Shown here: positions 37,307 to 43,828 of the stretch, in pieces
Layout of the letters: each line of letters starts with the position of its first letter
How positions within the stretch are numbered: position 1 is the first letter of the stretch
From: a virus
Length of the DNA: 64,000 nucleotides
Strand: one strand, 5' to 3'
Virus record (IMG/VR): IMGVR_UViG_3300029309_000010
Coordinates: 21,137 to 85,136 of that record
Position numbers and translations under genes: made by a program
Notes under the pieces: generated by a model
Told to the model about the DNA's origin: nothing
Database searches by the model: none
Seen by the model: only the letters and a program-made list of their open reading frames with translations

Positions 37307-37961
37307 TTTTATCTACTAAGTAGCTTATGATCTTATCTCTCATAACGTCATCCTTAGTAAACTTAAGATGATGAATGCCATATGAACGGCTTTCCTCATC
37401 ATCGAACACCTTGCAGAATTTACTGAACCCAGTAGAGTATATATCACTCTGCATTGTATCCCCGCATACAAACAACGTAGTATTCGTGCTGATTCGCGTT
37501 AATACTGTTGTTAGTTCTTTTACTGTCATATTTTGCGCCTCATCAACTATAACAACCTTGTTCTTCCAAGTCGCACCCCTTAGAAAGTTAATCGGGGCCG
37601 CATCTACCGCATCCCGCTGGTCTAATTGATGTCTCTCATGGTCACTTAAAAGTTCACTCAACTTATCTTCCAACGGACCAATATAAGGATTAAATTTATC
37701 ATCCATGCTTCCTTTCAGAAAACCCATCCCCTTCTCCGCACTCTCAGCCAAACTCCTTAAATATAGGATCTTAAGCAGAGTGTCCTGATTGTGTTTATAT
37801 ATTGCTGTATACACTGACAAAAATGTCTTAGCCGTCCCAGCTGGTCCACTAATAAATACTACCCGCGTATCGGGGTTCCTCATGATCTTATGGAATTGAC
37901 TCTGTTTTTCTGTAAGTTCTATATGACCTAACAAAAAAGAGTTTTTATATTTATATGACAT
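37284..37961 (-). CDS. phoH: PhoH-like P-loop ATPase
   Basis: 225 residues. VVFISGPAGTAKTFLSVYTA carries the Walker A GPAGTAKT (39-46), and NKVVIVDEAQNMT the Walker B (VVIVDEAQN, 136-144); FVCGDTMQSDI follows as sensor region. This is the PhoH domain common in marine phages and related to superfamily 1 helicases. Its cellular role is unsettled; RNA helicase or phosphate-stress functions have been proposed. It is the first gene of the leftward operon and has a GTGTAAAA element 10 nt upstream. Confidence 0.92.
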   Translation of the reverse strand: MSYKYKNSFLLGHIELTEKQSQFHKIMRNPDTRVVFISGPAGTAKTFLSVYTAIYKHNQDTLLKILYLRSLAESAEKGMGFLKGSMDDKFNPYIGPLEDKLSELLSDHERHQLDQRDAVDAAPINFLRGATWKNKVVIVDEAQNMTVKELTTVLTRISTNTTLFVCGDTMQSDIYSTGFSKFCKVFDDEESRSYGIHHLKFTKDDVMRDKIISYLVDKIEKSDIY

Positions 37962-37971
37962 ATATGTTCTT

Positions 37972-37979
37972 TTTTACAC
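37972..37979 (-). promoter_or_regulatory. GTGTAA-type element (candidate late promoter)
   Basis: GTGTAAAA, 10 nt before the phoH ATG. It marks the right end of the structural module. The ~175 bp beyond it up to 38154 hold no gene, only a GC-rich patch and the divergent promoter of the next gene. Confidence 0.55.
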
Positions 37980-38120
37980 GAATAACTGAATGGGTGCCTA
38001 CTTGTTTATAGAATTCGCCACCCCCCTGCGCGTTGCGCGTCAAGTCAAAAAGTCAATATTCTAAAAAAACCCTACCCTGCCTGCCCTGCAAAAAAAAATC
38101 ACTTTTTATGCGATTAGGGC

Positions 38121-38148
38121 TTGCGCTCAACAGGATCTGTAGTATAAT
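38121..38148 (+). promoter_or_regulatory. Sigma70-like leaderless promoter
   Basis: TTGCGC (38121-38126), 16-bp spacer, TATAAT (38143-38148), 6 nt to the ATG at 38155. An A-tract lies upstream. Confidence 0.72.
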
Positions 38149-38154
38149 GCTCAC

Positions 38155-38421
38155 ATGACTAAGACAAAGACCACCTACAGAACCACCATCGACTTCCTCA
38201 ACGACTGCGACACAGTGATCTTCGAACACGAAGGTGTCGAGCACGAGGGAGAAGTCACCTTGCACGATCCTGAGATCCACGAAGATGACTGCCCAGAGGG
38301 GCACGTTTACATTCTGTTTCCTGCCATCGCAGGACAAGAAGAGTATCCCTTCGGGATGCCAGTCCACGAGGACGACATAGTCGCTAAGATCGACGAGGAC
38401 GGCGAGAGGATCGAGCTGTAG
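38155..38421 (+). CDS. Small acidic protein, unknown
   Basis: 88 residues, with many Asp, Glu and His (for example LHDPEIHEDDCPEGHVYILF). No family recognised. First gene of the GC-rich island; start set by the leaderless promoter. Strong acidity and early-type promoter suggest a host-takeover or inhibitor protein, but that is speculation. Confidence 0.65.
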   Translation: MTKTKTTYRTTIDFLNDCDTVIFEHEGVEHEGEVTLHDPEIHEDDCPEGHVYILFPAIAGQEEYPFGMPVHEDDIVAKIDEDGERIEL

Positions 38422-38456
38422 GCGCTAAAAAAAAAGAAAAAAAAGCGCGATTCCCC

Positions 38457-38484
38457 TTGCGCCCACGCTAAAATCAGCTATAAT
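38457..38484 (+). promoter_or_regulatory. Sigma70-like leaderless promoter
   Basis: TTGCGC (38457-38462), 16-bp spacer, TATAAT (38479-38484), 6 nt to the ATG at 38491. It is preceded by an A-rich tract between GCGCT and AGCGC arms. Confidence 0.72.
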
Positions 38485-38490
38485 ATCCCC

Positions 38491-38739
38491 ATGACTCAGG
38501 AAGACATCATGACCCGCCCGACTGACAACTACTACGTGGTGACCGCTGCCTCACGCGCCGACTCTATGAGTCGCGTGCTGGTGGGTGGCACCGTGAACAA
38601 GCCGCTTGCCCTCGCTATCGGAGAGCAGCAGATCGCTGGGATGGTGAGCGGTTTCGCCTCCCGCGCCGAGGCACTTGAGACATACCCCGAGATGCGCGGC
38701 GACCTCATCCCTCGCCCTCTCCCTCTTCCTACCCTGTAA
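38491..38739 (+). CDS. Small protein with FASRAEA motif (paralogue 1)
   Basis: 82 residues. The segment GFASRAEALETYPEM is nearly the same as AFASRAEAVEAYPDW in the 66-residue protein at 39303, also near its C-terminus, so the two are small paralogues. The N-terminal part (DNYYVVTAASR) also corresponds in position to FFMVIRPSR. Function unknown. Start defined by the promoter 6 nt upstream. Confidence 0.65.
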   Translation: MTQEDIMTRPTDNYYVVTAASRADSMSRVLVGGTVNKPLALAIGEQQIAGMVSGFASRAEALETYPEMRGDLIPRPLPLPTL

Positions 38740-38757
38740 TCACTAACAAGTAATCAA

Positions 38758-39051
38758 ATGAAACTCACATTCCAATACCTCAAACAGTTCACCATCACCG
38801 CCATCGTGTTCACTCAAGCCATCTCCCTCATCATACTTGGGTTGATCTGGTGGTTCAGTGGTTCAGCAGCAGCAGTCAACTACATCAAGACGCAATACGT
38901 GGGCGACTACATGAATCAGGAGGGCCTAGTTCTCTGGCTTACAGTGTTCGCGCTTCTTGGGTCGCTCTTCTGCGCCCCCATCGCTGCCTTTTTTCACTGG
39001 CGCTCTGATCTAGCCCCAATCCCTACCCACAAAAAAAAAGTGCGTGGCTAG
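38758..39051 (+). CDS. Small membrane protein, two TM segments
   Basis: 97 residues. Two hydrophobic spans: ~12-32 (TITAIVFTQAISLIILGLIW) and ~58-80 (LVLWLTVFALLGSLFCAPIA), ending in a basic tail THKKKVRG. Lies 18 bp after the preceding gene, so it is probably co-transcribed. An inner-membrane early protein is likely; no family recognised. Holin function cannot be excluded, but the island's early-type promoters argue against it. Confidence 0.6.
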   Translation: MKLTFQYLKQFTITAIVFTQAISLIILGLIWWFSGSAAAVNYIKTQYVGDYMNQEGLVLWLTVFALLGSLFCAPIAAFFHWRSDLAPIPTHKKKVRG

Positions 39052-39099
39052 GTAAAAAAAATCTTGACATCCGTCTGTAGGGTGTCGCTGTCATGGGAG

Positions 39100-39127
39100 G
39101 CCCCGTTCCCCGCTTGGGGGGCGGGGC
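39100..39127 (+). terminator. GC-rich hairpin, possible terminator
   Basis: GCCCCGTTCCCC / GGGGGGCGGGGC with loop GCTT, 48 nt after the membrane protein gene. It resembles the two true terminators at 42283 and 43324 but lacks a T-tract, so termination is uncertain. Confidence 0.4.
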
Positions 39128-39153
39128 TAACCCGTTGCCTCAAGATCACAAGT

Positions 39154-39235
39154 CATAACTCGTTGACACTCAAGGACTTACGAGGGCGCGGCCCCCGCAA
39201 ACTCGTAACTCGTTGACGCTCAGTCAGTTACGAGG
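39154..39235. repeat. Double-palindrome repeat R1
   Basis: Two copies of a ~33-bp palindrome (consensus CTCGTAACTCnTTGA, TAC, then the complement) separated by a GC-rich core GGCGCGGCCCCCGC. First of seven such blocks in the island. The inner arms GTTACGAG / CTCGTAAC can also pair, so rival folds exist. An A-rich tract and a promoter follow directly. Confidence 0.85.
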
Positions 39236-39268
39236 GTAAAAAAAAGAAATAAAAAACGCATTTAGGGC

Positions 39269-39296
39269 TTGCGGTTAGGCGCAGCTGTGCTAGTAT
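39269..39296 (+). promoter_or_regulatory. Sigma70-like leaderless promoter
   Basis: TTGCGG (39269-39274), 16-bp spacer, TAGTAT (39291-39296), 6 nt to the ATG at 39303. The flank TTAGGGCTTGCG is shared with the promoter at 38121. Confidence 0.68.
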
Positions 39297-39302
39297 TCCC
39301 CC

Positions 39303-39503
39303 ATGACAGTAACTGAAACTACCCCTCGCCCCCGCCCGTTTTTCATGGTGATCCGCCCGAGCCGCGTTCACGCGGGCTTTTGCCTCCTCTGGTGTGGCGA
39401 GGACCGCCATGATGCCCCCTACGGCCACCCGATGGCTTTCGCTTCCCGCGCCGAGGCGGTCGAGGCGTATCCCGATTGGGAAGAGGAGATCATGACCTCC
39501 TAA
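39303..39503 (+). CDS. Small protein with FASRAEA motif (paralogue 2)
   Basis: 66 residues. AFASRAEAVEAYPDWEEE near the C-terminus matches the 82-residue protein at 38491. Contains two cysteines (FCLLWCGED). Its stop codon TAA is the first TAA of repeat R2, so the repeat abuts the reading frame. Function unknown. Confidence 0.62.
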   Translation: MTVTETTPRPRPFFMVIRPSRVHAGFCLLWCGEDRHDAPYGHPMAFASRAEAVEAYPDWEEEIMTS

Positions 39504-39579
39504 GTCACTAAGCCTCAATGAGTTATGAGGCGCGGCCCCCCGCCGCCTCGTAACTCGTTGATACTCAAAGAGTTATGAC
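39502..39579. repeat. Double-palindrome repeat R2
   Basis: Left palindrome degenerate (CTAAGTCACTAAGCCTCAAT...), right one well kept (ACTCGTTGA-TAC-TCAAAGAGT), core GCGCGGCCCCCCGC. It supplies the stop codon of the upstream gene. Confidence 0.82.
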
Positions 39580-39630
39580 TTAAGTTCTAAAACCGCATCT
39601 TTTACTATAGGCTGTCAAGTCAAATATTTG

Positions 39631-39665
39631 GCTATTTGCTATTTGTTGTTCTAACCTGCAACCTG
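39631..39665. repeat. Small shared element E, copy 1
   Basis: GCTATTTGCTATT followed after a short gap by CTAACCTGCAACCTG. Similar strings occur at 41474 and 45545. It lies between repeat R2 and the next promoter; role unknown. Confidence 0.5.
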
Positions 39666-39696
39666 AATTAAAAATGATTTTTTAATGAAAAAAATG

Positions 39697-39724
39697 TTGC
39701 GTAGTCTGCGGTTCTGGCTATACT
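39697..39724 (+). promoter_or_regulatory. Sigma70-like leaderless promoter
   Basis: TTGCGT (39697-39702), 16-bp spacer, TATACT (39719-39724), 6 nt to the ATG at 39731. This fixes the start of the next gene. Confidence 0.7.
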
Positions 39725-39730
39725 GTGGAC

Positions 39731-39940
39731 ATGACAGTTGATCAGGCACTAGCCAAACTAATGAAAGCAGAAGCTGCACTTGAGGTTGAGCGCAATAAGC
39801 ACAACGCCCTTCGGATGGACATATCGGGAGTGCAAGGCCAGCTCAGTGTTGTTACTATGTTCTGCAAGGACGAGTCTGCTAAGTCAGACCTAAATGACTC
39901 CATCAAGAAAATCCAAACTGCATTAAACAATGATCAATAG
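39731..39940 (+). CDS. Small coiled-coil protein, unknown
   Basis: 69 residues from the ATG at 39731; an in-frame GTG at 39725 would fall in the promoter's discriminator, so the ATG is preferred. The sequence (LAKLMKAEAALEVERNKHNA) is heptad-like and probably forms a short coiled coil. Overlaps the next gene by 11 bases. Function unknown. Confidence 0.62.
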   Translation: MTVDQALAKLMKAEAALEVERNKHNALRMDISGVQGQLSVVTMFCKDESAKSDLNDSIKKIQTALNNDQ

Positions 39941-40121
39941 AATAGACCAGATTCTCTCGAATCTCCAGTGCGCCGCCGTCGATGGTGGCTTTAGCCTGTC
40001 CGTCAAAGACGGGGAAATCGTTGCCAAGGATCTGATCTCTGAGCAGCCTCTTGAGTTTATCGTCCGCTTCACTGGGGACGACATCTCTGATGTATCAGTA
40101 AAACCACTAACAAAAAAGTAA
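39930..40121 (+). CDS. Small protein, unknown
   Basis: 63 residues; a helix then strands (FSLSVKDGEIVAKDL, LEFIVRFTGDDI). Starts inside the end of the preceding gene and ends just before the next ATG, so it belongs to a coupled operon. No family recognised. Confidence 0.55.
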   Translation: MINRIDQILSNLQCAAVDGGFSLSVKDGEIVAKDLISEQPLEFIVRFTGDDISDVSVKPLTKK

Positions 40122-40122
40122 C

Positions 40123-40515
40123 ATGGGACTCGACCAATACGCCTACAAAGTAAAGCGCAAGTATGCGCCTACCACTAAGACTTCAACCGTAAGAACTACA
40201 GAGTTCTTTTACTGGCGCAAGCACAACGCCTTGCACGGTTGGATGGAGAATCTATACAACGGAAAAAAACTAGAGGATGGCATCAACATAGACAGCGATG
40301 ACTTCAATGGTGTCGCTGTTAAGCTGGAGGAGAAAGACTTGGATAAGCTGGAGCAGGATGTCATGACCTTCAACTTGCCTCAGACCGCAGGTTTCTTTTT
40401 CGGTCGTGACAGTGTGGGTGATGAATACCAGAAAGAGCAGACTCTTGAGTTTCTCAAGAAAGCTAGGAAAGCACTTGCCGAGGGTTTCGAGGTTGAGTAT
40501 AACAGTTGGTGGTAA
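40123..40515 (+). CDS. Conserved phage protein (MGLDQYAY type)
   Basis: 130 residues. The start MGLDQYAYKV and the segment EFFYWRKHNALHGWMENLY are typical of a family widely spread in phages, often mislabelled as phosphoglycerate kinase; function unknown. The C-terminus has an alternating acidic helix (LEFLKKARKALAEGFEVEY). Stop and next start overlap as TAATG. Confidence 0.7.
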   Translation: MGLDQYAYKVKRKYAPTTKTSTVRTTEFFYWRKHNALHGWMENLYNGKKLEDGINIDSDDFNGVAVKLEEKDLDKLEQDVMTFNLPQTAGFFFGRDSVGDEYQKEQTLEFLKKARKALAEGFEVEYNSWW

Positions 40516-40691
40516 TGGAATCATTCAAAGTATACTTAAAAGAAGTCCACTGGCAGGAGGTGCATGTTCACGCTACCAGTAGACAAGATGCAGTAAAACG
40601 TGCGCGTGATGGGGAGGGTGACTATGTTGGTGCTACAACATACGACCACACAATCGAAACAATAAGTGAACACAGGGTAGAAGAACTGTAG
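40515..40691 (+). CDS. Small protein, unknown
   Basis: 58 residues from the ATG at 40515, chosen because it overlaps the previous stop as TAATG; a GTG nine bases upstream is also in frame. FKVYLKEVHWQEVHVHATSR then DAVKRARDGEG resembles the strand-helix unit of small phage proteins related to DUF-type DpnD/PcfM folds (a weak resemblance). Function unknown. Confidence 0.55.
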   Translation: MESFKVYLKEVHWQEVHVHATSRQDAVKRARDGEGDYVGATTYDHTIETISEHRVEEL

Positions 40692-40718
40692 AAACTCTCA
40701 ACATCACTTTGACAAAAG

Positions 40719-40973
40719 ATGGAAAACCAATACAGTAGTATAACAAAGCAGGTAATCAGGTTCGGCCCAACCGACGAATTCCCCTTCCTCTTAAACTTAA
40801 CTATAACTTCTAATGACAAGCGCACTTGTTCTTTTACTGTTCATACTTTGCAGTCCGATGATACGTGGTCTGCTGCACTTCCCCAATGGCTCTTCACTGA
40901 GGCAAAGCAGAAAGAAATCAGGCTTCTGCTTAATCAGCTATGTCAGAAACATGCTCTGAAAAAGTTCTCGTAA
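40719..40973 (+). CDS. Small protein, unknown
   Basis: 84 residues, no family recognised. A strand-rich first half (FPFLLNLTITSNDKRTCSFT) and a helical end (TEAKQKEIRLLLNQLCQKHA). Its stop codon TAA comes from the first CTCGTAA of repeat R3. No leaderless promoter is seen, so it is probably read from the promoter at 39697. Confidence 0.55.
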   Translation: MENQYSSITKQVIRFGPTDEFPFLLNLTITSNDKRTCSFTVHTLQSDDTWSAALPQWLFTEAKQKEIRLLLNQLCQKHALKKFS

Positions 40974-41048
40974 CTCACTGATACTTAGTGGGTTACGAGG
41001 CGGGGGCGGCGCCGCCCTCCTAACTCGCTGATACTCAACGAGTTATGA
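40967..41048. repeat. Double-palindrome repeat R3
   Basis: Left unit ACTCACTGA-TAC-TTAGTGGGT, right unit ACTCGCTGA-TAC-TCAACGAGT, core GGCGGGGGCGGCGCCGCC. The left arms differ from the other copies on both sides together (CACTGA with TTAGTG), keeping the hairpin. Confidence 0.85.
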
Positions 41049-41074
41049 AAGTGAAAAAAAAAGAAAGAAAACGC

Positions 41075-41102
41075 TTGCACGGTTAGCTGACTGTGTTACT
41101 TT
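41075..41102 (+). promoter_or_regulatory. Sigma70-like leaderless promoter
   Basis: TTGCAC (41075-41080), 16-bp spacer, TACTTT (41097-41102), 6 nt to the ATG at 41109. A-rich tract upstream. Confidence 0.65.
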
Positions 41103-41108
41103 CCCCAC

Positions 41109-41333
41109 ATGACAGATCTACATGACTTCATCACCGTCCGCCCCGAAGAACTCATCGACTCCCTCGCGGACGGCCCCCGCGAAGGGCAGTTCAACCCGTC
41201 ACCCGAGGAGGTGCAGGAGTTGTTCGCGCAGATTCACGCGGAGGAGCACCCCACCCAGTTCTCGACTGACGATGACGAGCGCGACGAGATACCGATGCTC
41301 AACACGGAACTTGCAAAAAGATTCGTTCCGTAA
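41109..41333 (+). CDS. Small acidic protein, unknown
   Basis: 74 residues, strongly acidic (PEEVQELFAQIHAEEHP; DDDERDEIP). Another reading frame over the same stretch is open but Arg/Ser-rich and lacks a promoter match, so I take this one. The stop TAA is contributed by repeat R4. Small acidic early proteins often act as DNA mimics or inhibitors; no evidence here beyond charge. Confidence 0.6.
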   Translation: MTDLHDFITVRPEELIDSLADGPREGQFNPSPEEVQELFAQIHAEEHPTQFSTDDDERDEIPMLNTELAKRFVP

Positions 41334-41409
41334 GTGATTAATACTCAAGGGGTTACGAGCCGCGCCCCGCCGCCCCCTCGTAACTCCTTGATACTCAAGG
41401 GGTTACGAC
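41329..41409. repeat. Double-palindrome repeat R4
   Basis: Right unit ACTCCTTGA-TAC-TCAAGGGGT pairs well; left unit is weaker (AAGTGATTA-ATAC-TCAAGGGG). Core CCGCGCCCCGCCGCCCC. An A-rich tract and promoter follow. Confidence 0.82.
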
Positions 41410-41433
41410 TGAATAAAAAATAATAAAAAAGGT

Positions 41434-41461
41434 TTGCAGATCAGGCGTCTTGTGATAGTCT
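41434..41461 (+). promoter_or_regulatory. Sigma70-like promoter with a leader
   Basis: TTGCAG (41434-41439), 16-bp spacer, TAGTCT (41456-41461). Unlike the others, the gene starts at 41508, leaving a leader of about 40 nt that contains element E. Confidence 0.5.
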
Positions 41462-41473
41462 ATTTGCAAGTTA

Positions 41474-41507
41474 GCTATTTGCTATTAGACCATATATCCT
41501 GTAACCT
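41474..41507. repeat. Small shared element E, copy 2
   Basis: GCTATTTGCTATT then ATCCTGTAACCTA directly before the ATG at 41508. The ATCCTGTAACCTA half is identical to copy 3 at 45545-45580. Confidence 0.55.
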
Positions 41508-41873
41508 ATGATCAAAAAAATGTTCAGATTCAGCAGAAAACCTCTTGCACTCACTGCAAAACCTGTTAAAATCACACCCATGCAACCAACCAATCTTACT
41601 AACGTAATCGTGGATGCTAACCAGCAGTTACCAAGCAATCCAGTTCACCTTGCCTCTGAGCTTACAGGCAAGACCGTTTCCTACACTAACAAAGAGAAAT
41701 CTTCTGTTGTGTCTGGCAAAACCAGAGTCTTCAAGATCAAAGCAGTTGAGGACATCACCGTCTCCAAAACCACGGGCAACGAGTATGTAACCGTGCAGGT
41801 CCAAGACTTGGACGATGGAGGCACCGTCAAGCATCGGAATCTCCTTGTGCAAGGAATCGACGTTGTTGTATAA
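41508..41873 (+). CDS. Small protein, unknown
   Basis: 121 residues. A basic N-terminus (MIKKMFRFSRKPLAL) is followed by a mostly strand-rich body (TRVFKIKAVEDITVSKTTG, EYVTVQVQDLDDGGTV). Possibly a small barrel. Lies in a two-gene unit with the next ORF, 17 bp downstream. No family recognised. Confidence 0.58.
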   Translation: MIKKMFRFSRKPLALTAKPVKITPMQPTNLTNVIVDANQQLPSNPVHLASELTGKTVSYTNKEKSSVVSGKTRVFKIKAVEDITVSKTTGNEYVTVQVQDLDDGGTVKHRNLLVQGIDVVV

Positions 41874-41890
41874 TTCTACCAAACAAAACT

Positions 41891-42115
41891 ATGGCATCTA
41901 AAACCAAAACAGAAACCGTTAGGATCGAAGTGAGAAACTCCGATCAAGCCGCCCTTGTAAGCTATGGCCTCGGCCTAGTCCATCAGGAACTCTCTACCAA
42001 GCTAGTGGATGTGGCAGATGATAAGCTCGACACCTTTGTTGGGAACATCAAGTATCTTCGCAAGAATGCTAATCACTTAAACGAAAAGTTTTCTCTCCCC
42101 GTGAACGATCAATAA
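41891..42115 (+). CDS. Small protein, unknown
   Basis: 74 residues; MASKTKTETVRIEVRNSD start, then predicted helices (AALVSYGLGLVHQELSTKLV). Ends just before the candidate noncoding RNA region. No family recognised. Confidence 0.55.
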   Translation: MASKTKTETVRIEVRNSDQAALVSYGLGLVHQELSTKLVDVADDKLDTFVGNIKYLRKNANHLNEKFSLPVNDQ

Positions 42116-42325
42116 TTTCTAGAAACCTCCCCTCCTGTTCTCTCTGATGGGTAGGTGGTTGTAAAACACAGTGAGGCTTTTAGCGGTGGGCGTATAACCG
42201 TAGGCTTAACGTAAGAGTAGCCGCCCCTCTCCCACTTTTCTAGACAGTGGGTGAGGGAACCACTTTCTGCATGGTGCTAACTGCCCCGTCCCCTATGTTT
42301 GCTCATGTTAGGGGGCGGGGTTTTT
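42116..42325 (+). ncRNA. Candidate structured noncoding RNA ending in a terminator
   Basis: About 210 bases without an ORF between a small gene and a tRNA. Several local hairpins can be drawn by eye: CCCACT/AGTGGG (42234-42254 region), a GCGG...CCGC long-range pair, and a very strong 3' terminator. The combination of GC-rich helices, no reading frame and a terminator suggests a small RNA or a long 3' untranslated region. Secondary structure has not been computed. Confidence 0.4.
42283..42325 (+). terminator. Strong Rho-independent terminator
   Basis: CCCCGTCCCCTA (42284-42295) pairs with TAGGGGGCGGGG (42309-42320), followed by TTTTT. It ends directly against the tRNA's first base. Confidence 0.9.
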
Positions 42326-42398
42326 GGGAGTGTAGCTCAATGGTTAGAGCACACGACTCATAATCGTTAGGTTGCGGGTTCGAGTCCCGCCGCTCCCA
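42326..42398 (+). tRNA. tRNA with CAU anticodon (Met or Ile2)
   Basis: Full cloverleaf: acceptor GGGAGTG/CGCTCCC (one G-T pair), D-arm GCTC...GAGC, anticodon loop CTCATAA, T-arm GCGGG-TTCGAGT-CCCGC. CCA is not encoded. The anticodon arm CGACTCATAATCG resembles bacterial tRNA-Ile2, whose CAU is modified to lysidine to read AUA, as much as elongator Met; the two cannot be told apart by eye. An AT-rich phage using many AUA codons would gain from Ile2. Confidence 0.93.
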
Positions 42399-42478
42399 TA
42401 ACTCACTAAGCCTCAAGGAGTTACGAGTCGCGCCCCGCCCCGCCCTCGTAACTCGTTGATACTCAACGACTTACGACT
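42397..42478. repeat. Double-palindrome repeat R5
   Basis: Begins at the last bases of the tRNA. Right unit ACTCGTTGA-TAC-TCAACGACT, left unit ACTCACTAA-GCC-TCAAGGAGT, core TCGCGCCCCGCCCCGCC. A-rich tract follows. Confidence 0.82.
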
Positions 42479-42510
42479 GAAAAAAAAAGAAAGAAAAAGG
42501 CAAAATAGGG

Positions 42511-42538
42511 TTGCATCAAATCTCTCATGTGATACTCT
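42511..42538 (+). promoter_or_regulatory. Sigma70-like leaderless promoter
   Basis: TTGCAT (42511-42516), 16-bp spacer, TACTCT (42533-42538), 6 nt to the ATG at 42545. Confidence 0.62.
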
Positions 42539-42544
42539 CCTCCC

Positions 42545-43303
42545 ATGCTGATACTAGCTAAGAACAAAGTTGATACCGAGCAGCTCGCAGAAGTTACCAC
42601 CCCGTCTGCAACGGACACTCACACTCCAATCCCTCACGCGCTCCTCGCGGATCGCACTCGCACCGTCATTGATGCGGCTGGTTTGGAGATCGTCGAAGAG
42701 GAACACGCGATTGCGCGTGGTGGTCTTCGCTACTTTGGTGGCTTCGCCCTCAAGGGTGAGGCCATCGACGGAGATGACCGCAAGCTGGTGCTTGGTCTCC
42801 GCAACGCGCACGACAAGTCTTTTGCGGCTTCCGTGTGCATCGGCAACCAGATGATGGTCTGCGAAAATCTTTGCTTCTCTTCAGATGTGAAGCTCGCTCG
42901 CCGTCACACCGTCAACATCCTTCGGGATCTGAACACGGTGCTTTCGTCTGCCGTTAGTCGCGTGACTTCGCACTGGGTTGACATGGGCAATCGGATTGCT
43001 TCCTACAAGGAGAGTGAAATCTCCAAGGAGGCAGCTTCCGACTTGGTTGTCGATCTCGCTGAGATGGGCGCGTTTCCTGCGCGTTCCGTCTACAAGGCGG
43101 TGCAGGAGTTCCGCAACCCTCGCCATGAGGAGTTCAAGGGCGGCACTCTCTGGACTCTCTACAACGGGGTCACCGAGCACCTCAAGGGCGGGGACTTGAC
43201 CAAGCTCCCCCAACGCACGATGACAACGCAAGCTGTCTTTGACAGGCTCGCGGGTCACAGGCCCAAGATCGTCGAGGCCGAACAGGTCGCCATGCCGAGC
43301 TAA
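42545..43303 (+). CDS. DUF932-like protein
   Basis: 252 residues. LGLRNAHDKSFAASVCIGNQ followed by MMVCENLCFSSDVKLARRHT is the hallmark of the DUF932 family (LGlrNSHDkSfa...GnrvfVCdNlaf), widespread in phages and plasmids and of unknown biochemical role. Family members are usually expressed early. Start fixed by a leaderless promoter; a strong terminator follows, so this is an independent cassette. GC-rich, like the rest of the island. Confidence 0.75.
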   Translation: MLILAKNKVDTEQLAEVTTPSATDTHTPIPHALLADRTRTVIDAAGLEIVEEEHAIARGGLRYFGGFALKGEAIDGDDRKLVLGLRNAHDKSFAASVCIGNQMMVCENLCFSSDVKLARRHTVNILRDLNTVLSSAVSRVTSHWVDMGNRIASYKESEISKEAASDLVVDLAEMGAFPARSVYKAVQEFRNPRHEEFKGGTLWTLYNGVTEHLKGGDLTKLPQRTMTTQAVFDRLAGHRPKIVEAEQVAMPS

Positions 43304-43323
43304 TTTGTGTGTGGTAACGCAAA

Positions 43324-43365
43324 GCCCCGTCCCCCCTTTCTTGTTTCGGGGGGGCGGGGTTTTTT
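43324..43365 (+). terminator. Rho-independent terminator
   Basis: CCCCGTCCCCCC (43325-43336) pairs with GGGGGGGCGGGG (43348-43359), followed by TTTTTT. Nearly the same stem as the terminator at 42283, suggesting a duplicated cassette end. Confidence 0.9.
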
Positions 43366-43384
43366 AATGGTTTAAATACGCAAG

Positions 43385-43466
43385 TCATAACTCCTTGAGT
43401 ATCAAGGAGTTACGAGGGCGCGGCCCCCGCCGCCTCGTAACCCATTGAGAATCAATAGGTTATGAA
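43385..43466. repeat. Double-palindrome repeat R6
   Basis: Left unit ACTCCTTGA-GTA-TCAAGGAGT is a perfect palindrome; right unit ACCCATTGA-GAA-TCAATAGGT has changed on both arms together. Core GGCGCGGCCCCCGCCGC. Confidence 0.87.
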
Positions 43467-43488
43467 TGAATTTTTAATAATAAAAAAG

Positions 43489-43516
43489 TTGACCAGAGAG
43501 CGTCTTGTGATATTGT
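43489..43516 (+). promoter_or_regulatory. Sigma70-like leaderless promoter
   Basis: TTGACC (43489-43494), 16-bp spacer, TATTGT (43511-43516), 6 nt to the ATG at 43523. Confidence 0.65.
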
Positions 43517-43522
43517 CGCGCC

Positions 43523-43828
43523 ATGTTAGGAACCATAACAACCAAATCGTTTACGATTAACTATTACCTCTATAAAGGGGAAGGACAGGACAGCGAATGG
43601 CTTTCCACTATTCTAGTCCAAAACAATTCAGGCCAGCCCATGCACACTAGCGATAGAGCAAAACTCTATGCAAAACAATATAATAGTCTTGATGGCTTGG
43701 TCCTTTGGGATATAGAGCCAGCTATGGAAGAGAACGGTGTTGATGTTATCACCATTAATAGTGGATCTGGGGTAATAAAAAAGGTTGCCAACGAGCGCGA
43801 AGCTAGACAAACTTTCGGTAGTAAGTAA
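43523..43828 (+). CDS. Small protein, unknown
   Basis: 101 residues: strands at the start (GTITTKSFTINYYLYKGEG), then VLWDIEPAMEENGVDVITI. Resembles small phage proteins with a DNA-mimic-like acidic body, but no family is recognised. First gene of a six-gene coupled operon; its stop overlaps the next ATG by one base (TAATG). Confidence 0.6.
   Translation: MLGTITTKSFTINYYLYKGEGQDSEWLSTILVQNNSGQPMHTSDRAKLYAKQYNSLDGLVLWDIEPAMEENGVDVITINSGSGVIKKVANEREARQTFGSK

Noticed and set aside
39093-39158. Possible 21-codon ORF after TTGACA at 39064
   Set aside because: No -10 at the right place and it reads through the GC hairpin and into repeat R1.
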